A program made the position numbers and the translations under genes. A DNA stretch of 64,000 nt from Sinotaia quadrata (Eukaryota; Mollusca; Gastropoda; Architaenioglossa; Viviparidae), in NCBI GenBank assembly GCA_028829895.1, contig CM054181.1, positions 16,152,001 through 16,216,000 of the forward strand, given 5' to 3'. The notes under the pieces are model-generated. The model did not search any database and was not told where the DNA came from. It worked only from the letters and a program-made list of their open reading frames with translations. Below, one piece after another: positions 31,104-42,365 of the stretch (position 1 is the first letter of the stretch; each line of letters opens with the position of its first letter).

Positions 31104-32488
31104 GTTTCAGAGAGAAAGAGAGAGTGAAAGAAAGACAGAGAGAAAAAAGTATACCAAGATAGACAAAGAGAAACAAAACAGGACAGTGAGACATAGAGAA
31201 ATTGGGAGACTAGCAGAGATACGTGAGAGAGAGAGTGAGAGAGAGAGAGTGAGTGTGAAAGACAGAGAGAAAGAGAGTATGCCAAGAAAGACAAAGAGAA
31301 ACAAAAAAAAAAGGGGGGCAGTGAGACACGAGAAAGTGCTAAAGGAAGAGAAGGAGAGAAGTAAAGAATAATGATCTTCTACCATAATTATGTTCTTAAT
31401 TTAAACGTCACTTAACTCTAAAGCAGATAATCTAGTCTGAACAGCTTCTAAATCGAACAGATTAGGTAAAAGGAAACATTTATATAAGCAATAAGCAATG
31501 CAAACATTAAAATAAATTTCTATTCTGTTATGTAGATTAGATTTGTATTTTGCTCACGTGAAGAGCATATTTTAAGTCGTTAGATTACGTGGACCCAAAC
31601 GTACTACTATTGTTGCAATATTAAATCCCATGTCTTTAAAGATGGCAAGCTGATTCTTGCATAATTCGTATTTAGGAGATAAATAATTTTCATAAAACGT
31701 CCCACCACTTTCAAAATTTTTCACACTGCTTCGGTTTGTTTATGTCCACCAGTAAACACTACCACTGCGACAACTTCACTGACTACTCCAAGTCAGGCTG
31801 TACTTGTGCATCTGGAAGAAATGGGCTTTCCTAAGGAGATAATCGAAACTGCCATTCTTGAAATGACTAAATCAGGTCTGCAAATGATTCCAGATTATCA
31901 GTAGTAGAGTTTATTATGTCCTACAAGGGGTGCCACTGAGGATATTTACCAGAAAATATGTAGATGGAAGCATTATATTACCCTAAGTATATCAGTCAAT
32001 AATACCCACTTCTCCTTAGAATGTTTGACCTACTTTTGATTATAAAATGATTAAGTTCAGTCAGGCAGATCTTCATATGTTGCCTCATGAGTGACGTCAT
32101 GTCAATCTTTTACCCACTTAGGAACTGAAATATTGACCTGGTTAAAATTGTTATCACATTATCATTAACAACCGTAATCCTATTCATTCTTATCTTGAAC
32201 GTCTCATTGTCATCGTTATTGTCATCATGAGCATCATCATCATTTTCATTCTATTCATTCTCATCTTAAACGTCTCGTTGTCATCGTTATTATCATTATG
32301 AGCATCATCATCATCATTTTCTTCAGCATCTTGAAGAGAAAATCATTTAATTGTAAAAAATTTTCACTGATTTCTGTCGGGGTTTGTGTGTTGCTGTGGA
32401 AACAGGTTCGTCTACTATGGATGTAGATGCACTTTTGGAATGTATTCTTGAGATCTCATCTAGAAATGACGTCACGTCTCTACCTTAA
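27543..32488 (+). CDS. Gene B: IAP-family protein, BIR-BIR-UBA, with long N-terminal extension, no RING
   Basis: Exons: (27543 or ATG 27705)-29605, 30023-30339, 30573-30736, 30913-30952, 31753-31875 and 32406-32488 (TAA 32486-32488); phases 2,1,0,1,1 as in gene A. Starting at ATG 27705 gives 875 residues. Residues 1-457 have no recognised domain; a hydrophobic stretch at about 6-20 follows a Lys-Arg pair, and another lies near 324-340. BIR1 about 484-557 (C527, C530, H547, C554), BIR2 about 707-775 (C747, C750, H767, C774), UBA about 822-868 with MGF at 831-833. An in-frame acceptor-like site at 29071-29075 (CGACAG|AAG) aligns with the first acceptor of gene A. Using it would give a 418-residue tail almost the length of A's 425. 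So the long frame may be an alternative 5' exon or an exon fusion. By family, a binding or regulatory protein in cell-death or immune signalling. Confidence 0.85.
27585..27591 (+). promoter_or_regulatory. Possible TATA box upstream of the gene B long open frame
   Basis: TATAAAA lies 114 bp before the well-framed ATG at 27705 (GCCGACATGG: G at -3 and G at +4). This would fit a promoter placed inside what otherwise reads as the start of an exon. Weak evidence: TATA-like strings are common in AT-rich DNA. Confidence 0.22.
30023..30339 (+). CDS. Gene B exon 2: linker and first half of BIR2
   Basis: Acceptor TTTTGCATAAG, donor GCAG|GTATTT; 317 nt as in gene A. It begins SLETDC and ends SRLATFQRW ... 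YGFYYAG. The acceptor has a weaker pyrimidine tract than its counterpart in A. Confidence 0.87.
30573..30736 (+). CDS. Gene B exon 3: second half of BIR2
   Basis: Acceptor GTCTGTAG, donor CAG|GTCGGG; 164 nt. Encodes YADCLRCFYCG, then EHIRWRPQCGFLLATKG, identical to gene A in those stretches. Confidence 0.9.
30913..30952 (+). CDS. Gene B exon 4: 40-nt micro-exon
   Basis: Acceptor GAATTGCAG, donor TTTG|GTGAGT. Thirteen codons, Asn/Gln/Ser-rich, phase 0 in and phase 1 out. Length and phase match gene A. Confidence 0.8.
31033..31101. repeat. (GA)n microsatellite in gene B intron 4
   Basis: A long GA run; impure GA/AAAG-rich sequence continues to about 31370 and yields spurious Arg/Glu and Ser/Leu frames on the two strands. 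Confidence 0.95.
31753..31875 (+). CDS. Gene B exon 5: Thr-rich linker and UBA helices 1-2
   Basis: Acceptor TGTCCACCAG, donor TCAG|GTCTGC; 123 nt, phase 1 in and out. A short Thr/Ser linker, then LEEMGFPKEIIETAILEM, the UBA signature. Confidence 0.82.
32406..32488 (+). CDS. Gene B exon 6: UBA helix 3 and stop
   Basis: Acceptor GGAAACAG. Encodes DVDALLECILEISSR and a short tail ending in TAA. No continuation into a RING. Confidence 0.77.
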
Positions 32489-32929
32489 TGAACTCACGCT
32501 TACATCATGGAGCCTTGAATCACGGTACGGTATCCGTGTTGCTTTATTTTCCTACATCTTCCCATTCCTCTTGCCGTTTTGTGGAAGTCTTATTGTTTTC
32601 TTGTTTTAGCTTTCCTTTCTTTTCCTTACTTTATGGTATTTACAGTGTTACTAAACTGATTTATCTTTATCTTTCATTATTTTATGGTATTTATAGTGTT
32701 ACTTTACTGATTTGTCCTTTCCTTTTACTGTACTTTGCTTTTCCTTTCAATACTTTACGGCATTCACTCTTGCTTAACTTCAATTTATGTCTTCGTATAG
32801 GATTTACCTTGCCATTCTCATATTACGGTATTTATACTTTTATATAACTTCACCTAACTGTAAACATTTACTTTCTTTTCTAATTTCAATGTACGTTTAG
32901 TGTTCATTTATTTTGATTTTATTATGTTT
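32489..32929. other. 3' flank of gene B, probable 3' UTR
   Basis: T-rich sequence with an imperfect ~60-bp duplication (TTTATGGTATTTA at about 32630 and 32691). No polyadenylation signal stands out. Confidence 0.35.
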
Positions 32930-33520
32930 GTATGTAGATACAGAGTTTACAGTATGCAGGTATACATATTTACGGTGTGCAATTATACATATTTATGGTA
33001 TGAATGAATGCATAGTTAAGGTTTGCAGGTATGCAAGTTTATGGTATGAATGTATATATAGCTACTGTGCAGGTATACATGTTTACGGAATGCAGGTACA
33101 CATAGTTACGGTATGCAGGTATATAAGCTTACGGTGTGCAGGTATACATGTTTACGGTATGAATGTATGCAAGTTTACGGTATGAATGTATATATACTTA
33201 CGGTGTGTAGGTATACAAGTTTGCTGAATGCAGGCATACAATTTTACGGTAAGCAGGTATACAAGTTTAAGGTATGCAGGTATACAAGTTTACGTAATGG
33301 ACGTATACATACTTACTGTATGCAATATACATGTTTACGAAATGCAGGTGCACATGTTTACAGTATGCAGGTATGCGAGTTTACGGTATGAATGTATACA
33401 TAGTTACAGTGTGCAGGTATACATGTTTACGGAATGAATGTATACATAGATCCGATGTGAATGTACATAGAGTTAGTGTATGCAGGTATACAAGTTAACG
33501 GTATGCAGATATACCTGTAC
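32930..33520. repeat. Degenerate ~23-bp tandem repeat
   Basis: About 25 diverged units of the TATGCAGGTATACATGTTTACGG type, with TGAATGTATACATA variants. Old and poorly homogenised. Confidence 0.85.
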
Positions 33521-33639
33521 GTACTTTTCTTTTCAGGATTGCCTCTTCGATTGCATTCTGTTCTTTCACTTTCTTGTTCCTTTCGTACCTTGATAATTGG
33601 GTCACGTGTGAATTCATTTAAATTATCAATAATATTGTT

Positions 33640-34170
33640 TGTTTATGTGTTGTGTCCTACATTAGCATATTAATAATATTGTGCGCTTATACACTGTATC
33701 ATACCTCTAAGTTATAAATAATATTGCGAGTTAATGTGTCGTGCCCTACATTAAGATATAAATAATATTATGAATGAATGTGTCGTGTCCTACATTAAGA
33801 TATAAATAATATTGTGAGTTAATGTGTCATGTCCTACTTTAAGATATCAGTAATAATGTGAGTTAATTGTTGTGTCCTACATTAAGATATAAATAATATT
33901 GTGACTTTATTTATGTGTTGTGTCTTACATAAAGATAAAAATAATTCGTGACTTATTTATGTGTTGTGTCCTCATTAAGATATAAATAATAGTGCGCATT
34001 GAAGTGTTAAGTACCACGTCAACATATAAATAATATTGCGTGCTAACGTATGTCGTGTTATGTCAACATATAAATAATATTGCGTGCTAACCTATGTCGT
34101 GTTATGTCAAGATGTCAATAAAATTGTGTGCTAAAGTGTGTCATATTACGTCACTATTTGTATAACATTG
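33640..34170. repeat. Degenerate ~46-bp tandem repeat
   Basis: About ten diverged units with GTGTCCTACATTAAGATATA followed by AATAATATTGTG. Confidence 0.85.
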
Positions 34171-35277
34171 TGATTGAAGTGTATGCCCTACTTTATTTCA
34201 GGAACATATGTTTCCAGCCTTACAAATATTGACATGAAGATTTGTTGGAGCAGTAACCCGGTGTCAGCCACTATATCTTTGGTTCTGAGAATTATTCCTC
34301 CCCCCCCCTTTTTCTTTTTTTCATTTTGCGAATATTATTTTGAAAGTGATATGTATCAACTGCGGAAGTTATTATTAATTGGAACTTTTCAACATGTTAA
34401 CCCAATTTTAGTTTTGAAATCAACATCCACATTCAAACGTACACAGATACACACGCTTAAATGCAACCACACTTCAAGCACGCACGCACGCACGCGCACA
34501 CACACACACACAATTCTACTTTTATCAGACCGCAGTTTACGATGTTAAAGTTTTTTTTTTAGACAATGATGCCGTGCTACATTTGGGCTGAAAATATATT
34601 CTAAACATGAAGTAGCAAAATGTAGGTTGGTTATGACCCACATACACACATAACAACACAGGTAAATATACATACACATAGATATTAAATATTGAAATAT
34701 TTGTGTGTAGCTTATTCCAATATGTTTATATGAAAATTGCAACAGAATAAGAACCACATAATGCCCTCAAACACTAAAACATTTCCTTTGAATTTTTTTC
34801 CTGTAATACCCTCTTTGAAAGTTTTTTCTGTGATACACTCTTTGAAATTTTTTTCTGTGATAACACTTGTAACTAGTATTTATTAAATTTAGAACTATAA
34901 TTATATTCATAATGTAATAAATTGTACCGAAGTAAAAATATTTCATTAAGTCTTTGAGTAACATAAATTAATGAAAGTTTTTGCGGTTTTGAATGTAAGA
35001 TGGTGTCAACGACTACATGACTGGAGAAGACTACTCACTATTTACAAATATATAAAAGAGATGGCTTGTGTCCTCCACTTCTCACACAATCGCGCGAGAA
35101 ATATTTAAGGTGGTTTACTGACGAAATAAGTATATGAAATGTTGAAAAACATACAGTACTTAATTACGCAAGGTGATATTACAATGTAACGAATAGGTTA
35201 CAAATTATAGAGAGAAAAGATAGTTATTATAGTTTAAGTCTTTCGTTCGCAATAGGAGAGATACATAACGCGCCTTT
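34171..35277. other. Intergenic, nothing recognised
   Basis: Short C/T and CA tracts (34300-34320, 34480-34515) and a small TTTGAAA/TTTTTTTCTGTGAT repeat near 34790-34865. No gene recognised. Confidence 0.4.
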
Positions 35278-35350
35278 ATTGAAAACACGTACTAGTCACA
35301 AGTAACACGTACTAGTCACAAATAACACGTACTAGTCACAAATAACACTT
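35278..35350. repeat. 21-bp tandem repeat, 3 copies
   Basis: Units of the ACACGTACTAGTCACAAATA type. Confidence 0.85.
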
Positions 35351-35559
35351 TTCGCCCATTTAACATTAGACCTACTTGGGCACTTTTCTGTGGCTTCAAG
35401 TTGAACTGGGACTTAACTTCTGAGAAATGAACCCAATGTTAGCGCATTCAATGCAAGTTCTCTCCCTGTGATCTCAAAATAATGTGACCTCGGTGTTGTT
35501 GACGTCATAAGAGTGGTGCCTTTCTGTCAATCAATTTACAGATATAACTAAAGATAACT

Positions 35560-35960
35560 AATGCATGGCAGCTACCAACATGTTGAATGGGTTTAAACTG
35601 TGCAGTTTATTCACGCAGATGATGATAGAAACAACATGCTAACAGGTTGTATGGTTTTAAACAGTGCAGCTTGTTCAGTATATATGATGAAAATTAAGAT
35701 ACCAACAGGTTAAATGGATTTAAACAGTGCAGTTTGTTTAGTGCAGATGATGAAGGAATCAAGATACCAGCAGGGTGGATTGATTTAAATAAGCTGTAGA
35801 TAGATTTGCAATGCAAACGACTAAACTAGCAAGAGACGGAGTAGACTGATATAACTGAGATGTAATTATACTCAGTCCTGACGAAGGCACATGGCAAGAG
35901 ACGGAGTAGATTGATATAACTGAGATGTAATTATACTCAGTCCTGACGATGGCACATGGC
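35560..35960. repeat. Two adjacent tandem repeats (~66 bp x4, ~64 bp x2)
   Basis: Left block: diverged units with GTTTAAACTGTGCAGTTT. Right block: two near-identical units with GAGACGGAGTAGACTGATAT. Confidence 0.8.
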
Positions 35961-36126
35961 AAGAGGCAAATAGGGTGGACAGATTTAAATGGCTTGTATT
36001 GTGTTCAACACAAATAATGAAATATAACACAAATATATAGTGTGGCTTGATTTAAAACAGCGGATGTTTACTTAAGACATATGATAAAACGGACCAAGAG
36101 ACAACACAGCAGAACGATTTAAATGT

Positions 36127-36128
<2 letters not shown>

Positions 36129-36189
<61 letters not shown>
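36129..36189. repeat. (CA)n microsatellite
   Basis: About 30 CA units. Confidence 0.97.
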
Positions 36190-36194
<5 letters not shown>

Positions 36195-37285
36195 CACGCA
36201 ACAAACACATATATACAAACATGAAATTTTTAATCACACATAGTGCTTTGAAACTAACTAATGCAAAGTTTTGTTTTCGAGATAAAATGGAATGCATTAA
36301 AACGGCTAATGAACGGAACTAGTATACTTATATTAACGGCCAGGACTGTCTTAACAGCATTATAGGCTCACGGGCAAATCAGTACACTGGGGCCCTTCCC
36401 TACACAACAACTCACAGGAATAAAAATTGACAGCAAGTCACAACATACATAGATTAGCATGGGGCCCCCAGGCAACTGCCCAGCGTGCCCATGCATTAAG
36501 ACGGCACTGTTAACGGTGTGTCATCTTTGTACCGACTATAAGTGTACTCAGTAATATTATACTGTACCAATACAAAGTACAAGTGTACTCAGTAACATTG
36601 CACTGTACCAATACAAAGTACAAGTGTATTGATTAGTGGATTGGTATATGCATTTTATCACCTTGGGATACGTGTTGTTATTTTCTCCTGCAACAACAAA
36701 AAATAATAAATTAAAAAAACTCTATGACATCGACTTCCGTCATAACATAACATTCAAGTAACGTTTGCTCTGCCTCACTGCCACAAATATCTATGCAAAG
36801 ATACAGATTGCTGTTTGCTAAACACAAATAAAATACTACAATAATATGCTCCGGCTGCTAGTCATGGGATGTATACGTGACCTGGATTCAAACAGGAAAT
36901 GAGCACGTGAGGAAATCATCTCGGCAAACCCATACACTGACGATCTATGATGCATTCATTTGCATCAGCACTACTGACCAACCTTGGCCTACTTAGCTGT
37001 CAAGGCTAACATTAGAGCAAGCTCGTGACGCAATATTTCCGGTTCTAGATTGTCGGTAACTTCTGCGTTCACTCCTGGAAAGAAAATGTGCCTCTCGATT
37101 CTAGATAATGCACTTGGTCGCAAAACATCTAGTTCTAGTGCGTCGAGAGCTTATAAGTCTGAGATGAGCAATACACTGTTAATTTCATTTATTTAAAAAA
37201 AAAAATTGCATCGATGCATATCAGTCTATCTGCAACAAATTTGTAGGGAAGAAAAACACTCTTTATCTTTCAACATCCATAACAT
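36195..37285. repeat. Dispersed repeat, copy 1
   Basis: Shares several blocks in the same order with 42366-43345, for example GTGTCATCTTTGTACCGACT, GTAACGTTTGCT, and GGTCGCAAAACATCTAGTT near the right end. A tRNA-like stretch (GCTAGTCATGGGATG ... GGATTCAAAC) sits at about 36855-36892. This copy is interrupted by the hAT-like insertion at 36341-36509. Confidence 0.8.
36341..36509. mobile_element. 169-bp hAT-like miniature element inside a dispersed repeat
   Basis: The ends are imperfect inverted repeats (CAGGACTGTCTTAA left, CAGTGCCGTCTTAA on the complement of the right; 11 of 14 match). The flanks are TTAACGGC (36333-36340) and TTAACGGT (36510-36517), an 8-bp duplication with one difference. 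The second copy of the host repeat near 42500 lacks the insert. CAG ends plus 8 bp fit the hAT superfamily. Confidence 0.82.
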
Positions 37286-37721
37286 AAGATCACTGTAAAT
37301 GTGGGTGCTGAATACGTGTCATAGTCAAACTAATTTTTTTGTAACTTGACATGTTAATATTTCAGATTGTGTTGATACTGACATGCTCATAATTTGCGGG
37401 AGTTTATTTTCAACTAATTTTTAGACCACGTCTTACCCTTTAATCATGTACTATGAATAAATTATGCAATCTGCACTATTTCTGCAAAGGTTATATTTTT
37501 TAATTAAATATTTTCTACTACATTTTTAATTAATGCGCCGATGAACAGAGCTTATCTATGCAAAATCAATAGGTTATGTACGATTAATCATGTGGATAAC
37601 AACTTCATGGCCTACTTATTCTTACAGCAACTATATTGAACCCTACCACTTAAGTTTTATGGGACAATTAACATTCAACAAAGCAACAATTAAATTAGTT
37701 GATGTTGACTTCTAGGATCGG
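37286..37721. other. Intergenic, nothing recognised
   Basis: AT-rich spacer between a dispersed repeat and a retrotransposon relic. Confidence 0.35.
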
Positions 37722-38012
37722 TGACGTCATCAATTTGGTCTTCTCTGCACTGATTTCCAGTATCGGTCCTGTCTAGTTTTTCCACCAATTGAGCTAGCTC
37801 CTCTTCATTTCCTGCAGGGCCATCGATGTCATCAGCAAAGCATAAGTTCGTTATTGTTCTGTCTCCAATACTGCCAGACTGACAGTTTCTTCATGGTGTT
37901 CCAGAGCATCCGTCTTGATTCTTTCAAGGTAGATGTTGAAGAGAATAGGCGAAAGTAAGCAGCCTTGTCTAACTCCTACTGTTGTCAGTTCTAATGCCTT
38001 GCTGTTTTAGGA
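37722..38012 (-). pseudogene. Non-LTR retrotransposon reverse-transcriptase fragment, decayed
   Basis: On the minus strand, GVRQGCLLSPILFNIYLERI (coded at about 37920-37979) is the conserved RT segment before the catalytic box. FADDID (37822-37839) is the catalytic motif with its Asp pair. The two lie in different frames, with a shift between them, and another shift follows FADDID. Only about 100 codons survive and no endonuclease domain is attached. A dead fragment; the exact LINE clade cannot be told. Confidence 0.85.
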
Positions 38013-38392
38013 AGTCAAACTGATATATATATAACAGCCATTAGGAAGATTGTTTAACTGCTACCCTGTGCATGTCTAGGGCTTTTCGAGATCATTTGAC
38101 AGATCTTGTGGAGATCAGTTAGTACTAATAGGGAGATTATCGATTGTCAGCCGGAAGAGAATATAAAACCATTGAGATATCGTTTGACTGCCTTTAGAGA
38201 GATTGTTTAGCTGCAATTGGGGGGAGACCTTTTAACTACCATTAAGAGTTCGAGTAGCTCGCACTGGGGAGATCTTATATTTATGATAACCGAAAAGATC
38301 GTATAACTGTCATTGATAAACTGTAACTGTGACTGGGAGATCGTTTCTGCCTTTAAGTAGATCAGGCACTTGTTTATTTAAGAGACTATATT

Positions 38393-39115
38393 TCTGCCAT
38401 TTGTGAGATCGTGTGGCTGCCATTTGTGAGATCGTGTGTCTGCCATTTGTGAGATCGTGTGTCTGCCATTGGGAGATCGTGTGGCTGCCATTTGTGAGAT
38501 CGTGTGGCTGCCATTGGGAGATCGTATGGCTGCCATTTGTGAGATCGTGTGGCTGCCATTGGGAGATCGTGTGTCTGCCATTTGTGAGATCGTGTGTCTG
38601 CCATCGGGAGATCGTATGGCTGCCATTTGTGAGATCGTGTGGCTGCCATTGGGAGATCGTGTGTCTGCCATTTGTGAGATCGTGTGTCTGCCATCGGGAG
38701 ATCGTGTGGCTGCCATTTGTGAGATCGTGTGGCTGCCATTGGGAGATCGTATGGCTGCCATTTGTGAGATCGTGTGGCTGCCATTGGGAGATCGTACGGC
38801 TACCATTTGTGAGATCGTGTGTCTGCCATCGGGAGATCGTGTGGCTGCCATTTGTGAGATCGTGTGGCTGCCATTGGGAGATCGTATGGCTGCCATTGGG
38901 AGATCGTGTGGCTGCCATTTGTGAGATCGTGTGTCTGCCATCGGGAGATCATGTGGCTGCCATTTGTGAGATTGTGTGGCTGCCATTGGGAGATCGTATG
39001 GCTGCCATTGGGAGATCGTGTGGCTGCCATTTGTGAGATCGTGTGTCTGCCATCGGGAGATCGTGTGGCTGCCATTTGTGAGATTGTGTGGCTGCCATCG
39101 GGAGATCATACAACT
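38393..39115. repeat. 45-bp higher-order array of alternating 23- and 22-bp units
   Basis: Units of the types GGCTGCCATTTGTGAGATCG and GGCTGCCATTGGGAGATCG alternate, with GTGTG/GTATG and ATT/ATC variants. The 45-bp pair keeps frames open on both strands (up to 243 codons on -), none considered real. Diverged relatives extend left to about 38040 and right to about 39310. Confidence 0.95.
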
Positions 39116-39200
39116 GCGTTCGGAAAGACCGTATAAATGGCACCAAGGCTATCGCTGCTTGGTACTCCGGATTGAACTGTCTTCGTGACTATTTTGTGAC

Positions 39201-39206
<6 letters not shown>

Positions 39207-39247
<41 letters not shown>
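39207..39247. repeat. (GA)n microsatellite
   Basis: About 20 GA units. Confidence 0.95.
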
Positions 39248-39250
<3 letters not shown>

Positions 39251-39669
39251 AACCGTCATGGAAGAGATTATGTACACCAATGATTAGGGACATCTTTTAA
39301 CAACCATCATGAAGGTATTTTAGTTGTCTTTCCTAAGATGAAATGGCTGAAAATAGATTAAAATTAAATGGGCTACAAAGAGACAAGCTCTTCAATCAGA
39401 CACTAATCAAAGTTAACAGTAAAGAAATGTTTGTGTGGTATGCTTACAGTAATGTCATTGCATGTAGCTTTTGCCGGGCAAGAGCGTTTTTATCAAAGTC
39501 CTTTTTTAGAATTAAATCTAGACCCGTTTGAAAAATCCGCTGCGATCAATATAAATTACGAAGGAATAATTTTAGCAGCGGAGAACACCTTCTGGTACTG
39601 CATTCGGGTCTGATAGTTTCGGAAAAATCCCGACTGTTTTTTGTGTGGCATGTATTTACCACCACCAAC

Positions 39670-39670
<1 letters not shown>
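39248..39670. other. Unrecognised segment with short + strand open frames
   Basis: Two overlapping frames of about 60 codons (39343-39531 and 39431-39613), one starting at a real ATG. No family recognised and no clear splice borders. Confidence 0.25.
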
Positions 39671-39731
<61 letters not shown>

Positions 39732-39734
39732 GCG
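39671..39734. repeat. (CA)n microsatellite
   Basis: About 28 CA units ending in CGCGCG. Confidence 0.97.
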
Positions 39735-39777
39735 CAGCCACACAGAGTAATAGTACTTGAGCTTTTGCTGAATTTGT

Positions 39778-40160
39778 AGACTTGTGACTAGATCTTGGTA
39801 AACAAGGAAATCTTAAAAACTATTTTTTTTACGGCCTATATGTACACGATGGATGGATGTTTAGTTAGAAAGGGAATTCCCAAAGTTATGGAGTGCGGTT
39901 AAGCCTTATTGTAATGCTAAAAACAAGGTGTGCAAATATAGAAAAAAATTGCTTCGTAAAATGACTTCTACTGCGGTCTACCATCAGATGCGTTAAAAAA
40001 ATGCTTTCGTGAAATGACAATGACTTCTTTTGCGGTCTACCATCAGATGTGTTTAATAAAATGACTTCTACTGCGGTCTACCATCAGATGTGTTTAATAA
40101 AATGACTTCTACTGCAGTCTACCATCAGCAGCGTTCAAAAAAATAAACTGCTTCGTCAGA
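39778..40160. repeat. Dispersed repeat with internal ~55-bp repeats
   Basis: GACTTGTGACTAGATC and AGAAAGGGAATTCCCAAAGT recur at about 46930-47000. The following ACTGCGGTCTACCATCAGAT is repeated four times here, and a relative occurs at 52130-52160. Confidence 0.7.
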
Positions 40161-41829
40161 GCAAAGATATACTTCACAGACCACCTACAGTCCAATACTC
40201 CGTTTGATTTCAATCCTGTTTACTCTACTACTAGAAGCTTGCGCTCATCCCCAGAGACTCGACTTATAATGCATGCATTCCCAAGGTGAAAGCAAAGAAC
40301 GTTTACATATCACGGTCCACACTTGGAGTGACGGCTGTACAATTCTGCGCTCTGATTTCATGTGTCATCTATATTTAGAATGAACTTTCACAGAAGTTTA
40401 AGGAGATCGTTATTTCTTTTAAGAGCGTTTTTAAGATTTCTCTTTTTTTTTCCAGAGACCAGCGCTCTGTATTTCTTTACATAAAGCATTTTTTAAAGTT
40501 TATTTTTCACTTGTGTGCTTTTAGAGACTAATTACTGAAAAATAATTGTGTGTTTTCAATTTCATCTTTCATTTCTCTTAGTTTATCTCCTTTGTAGATC
40601 ACTCTTAGCTCTAATCGTATCTTTGTGTCCCTTTGTTCTAATATAGAAAAGTGTTCTGTTTAATACTTATGTATAATATTATTATTACTATTATGCATTG
40701 TGACAATTTATATACTTTCTCTGTTTAATATTGCATTTGGCTACACTCTTTGGTACTGTCATATTTCTATATTTCTGCACATTTCAGAAAAAAACATTGT
40801 TGTTATCTTTGTGTTACTTTAAAACACTAAAGATTAAATTAATTATTTCTCAATTGTTAACTATTACCTGTTCCGTACACGGTTAAGATCAAGATCTAAT
40901 ATTAGACATTGTGATTGATATAAAGTTGATGAAAGATGGACTCGTAATGCATTGAGATATATAACCAGCTAAGTGATGCATAACAAACTCATACAAATAA
41001 GTTATCATGTAACGTAATGCGAACTAATCGATTTAAATGCCCGCCTCACTCTACACAACCAAACCAAATTTGAATCAACTTACTCAAAAAGGATCAGTTG
41101 AATTATAATTCACGGGTATAGATCATCTTTCTTACCGGCTCAGATATTTCTGCTAATACAACACAGCCATATAAATTGCGAGTATTTCCCACATAAATGG
41201 AGATATTCAAATTGATACAGATCAGATACTTACAAATGGAATAATCATTAAATCAAATCAAACAAAAATATCAACCAGAGCATATTCCAAATGTATGTAC
41301 TGTGGTTAATATCTACGCCTCGTCTCCGTATAATTATCAACATGACTAATTATCATTAAACAATGCATAACCAATTACTAGTGAGTGGAACCTATTTTGG
41401 ATCAATACTTCCGATGAGTTACCTACTCCTGTCCCACTGTAATTAGACGTGATATTTACACTTCTCTGATCACAGGTGGAACTTCTCACTTAAGGAGTAA
41501 TGCTATCTTACTTCGATTCATTCATACTTAATTAACAATTCACCCTACGACCCCCCCCATCCACCCCCTACTCCCCCAAACATACAACGTGAATAGTATG
41601 CGTAAGAAAGAATAAGAAATAATAATAACTTTATTAAACAACAATTAAAACAATTAACAAATACAGTAACAGTTCGAATAGCCTCTTATACTCTACTAAT
41701 ACAATAGGTATTCAAAGGAATATCTCTGTCCTAACGATATATAAGGATAACCTGCTAGTGTTCATCACGGAATATCTATGTCCTAATGAGATACAAAAAT
41801 AACCTGCTAGTGTTCATCACGGAATGAGG

Positions 41830-41876
<47 letters not shown>

Positions 41877-42179
41877 AAGGTAAATATCGTGACCTGGTTT
41901 TTTCGCCACAACTGATCTTTTTCGAAGAAGTTCGCTCGCAGCACGTAGCACCGAGTTGACACAACGTCTGATTGAGTGGCATTGCTAACGTGCCCTTCTA
42001 GGTAACACCATAATTATATCTGTTTAATAATTTTGTTTAACAAAATAAGTTTTCATGTAGCTAAAGAAAGGATTATTTAGCTACATTGTACGAGAGAAAG
42101 ACTTTGAACCGCAGCGGCCAGTCAAGAACATTAAACCTTGCTCATGAACTAAGGTTCATTCTTGTCACACTCAGAGAAT
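40161..42179. other. Intergenic, no gene recognised
   Basis: AT-rich, with a (GA)n at about 41834-41870 and a ~62-bp duplication carrying CCTGCTAGTGTTCATCACGG (near 41751 and 41803). A block at 40886-40935 is related to 61769-61830. Confidence 0.4.
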
Positions 42180-42365
42180 AATCTCGTATTTTGCAAACAT
42201 CTATGAAATACATATACAAGCACTCTCAGAGAATAATCCCGTATTTTGCAAACATCTATGAAATACATATACAAGCACTCTCAGAGAATAATCCCGTATT
42301 TTGCAAACATCTATGAAATACATACACATACACAAGCACACTCAGAGAATAATCTCGTATTTTGC
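42180..42365. repeat. 55-bp tandem repeat, about 3.5 copies
   Basis: Units containing CTCAGAGAATAATCCCGTAT and ATGAAATACATA. Confidence 0.9.

Noticed and set aside
30835..31385. Ser/Leu-rich minus frames and Arg/Glu-rich plus frames
   Set aside because: Translation of GA-rich low-complexity sequence in gene B intron 4.
38310..39146. Long open frames on both strands (up to 243 codons) over the 45-bp array
   Set aside because: The 45-bp pair of units is a multiple of three with no stop in several frames. Codons simply repeat, and all frames are equally open.
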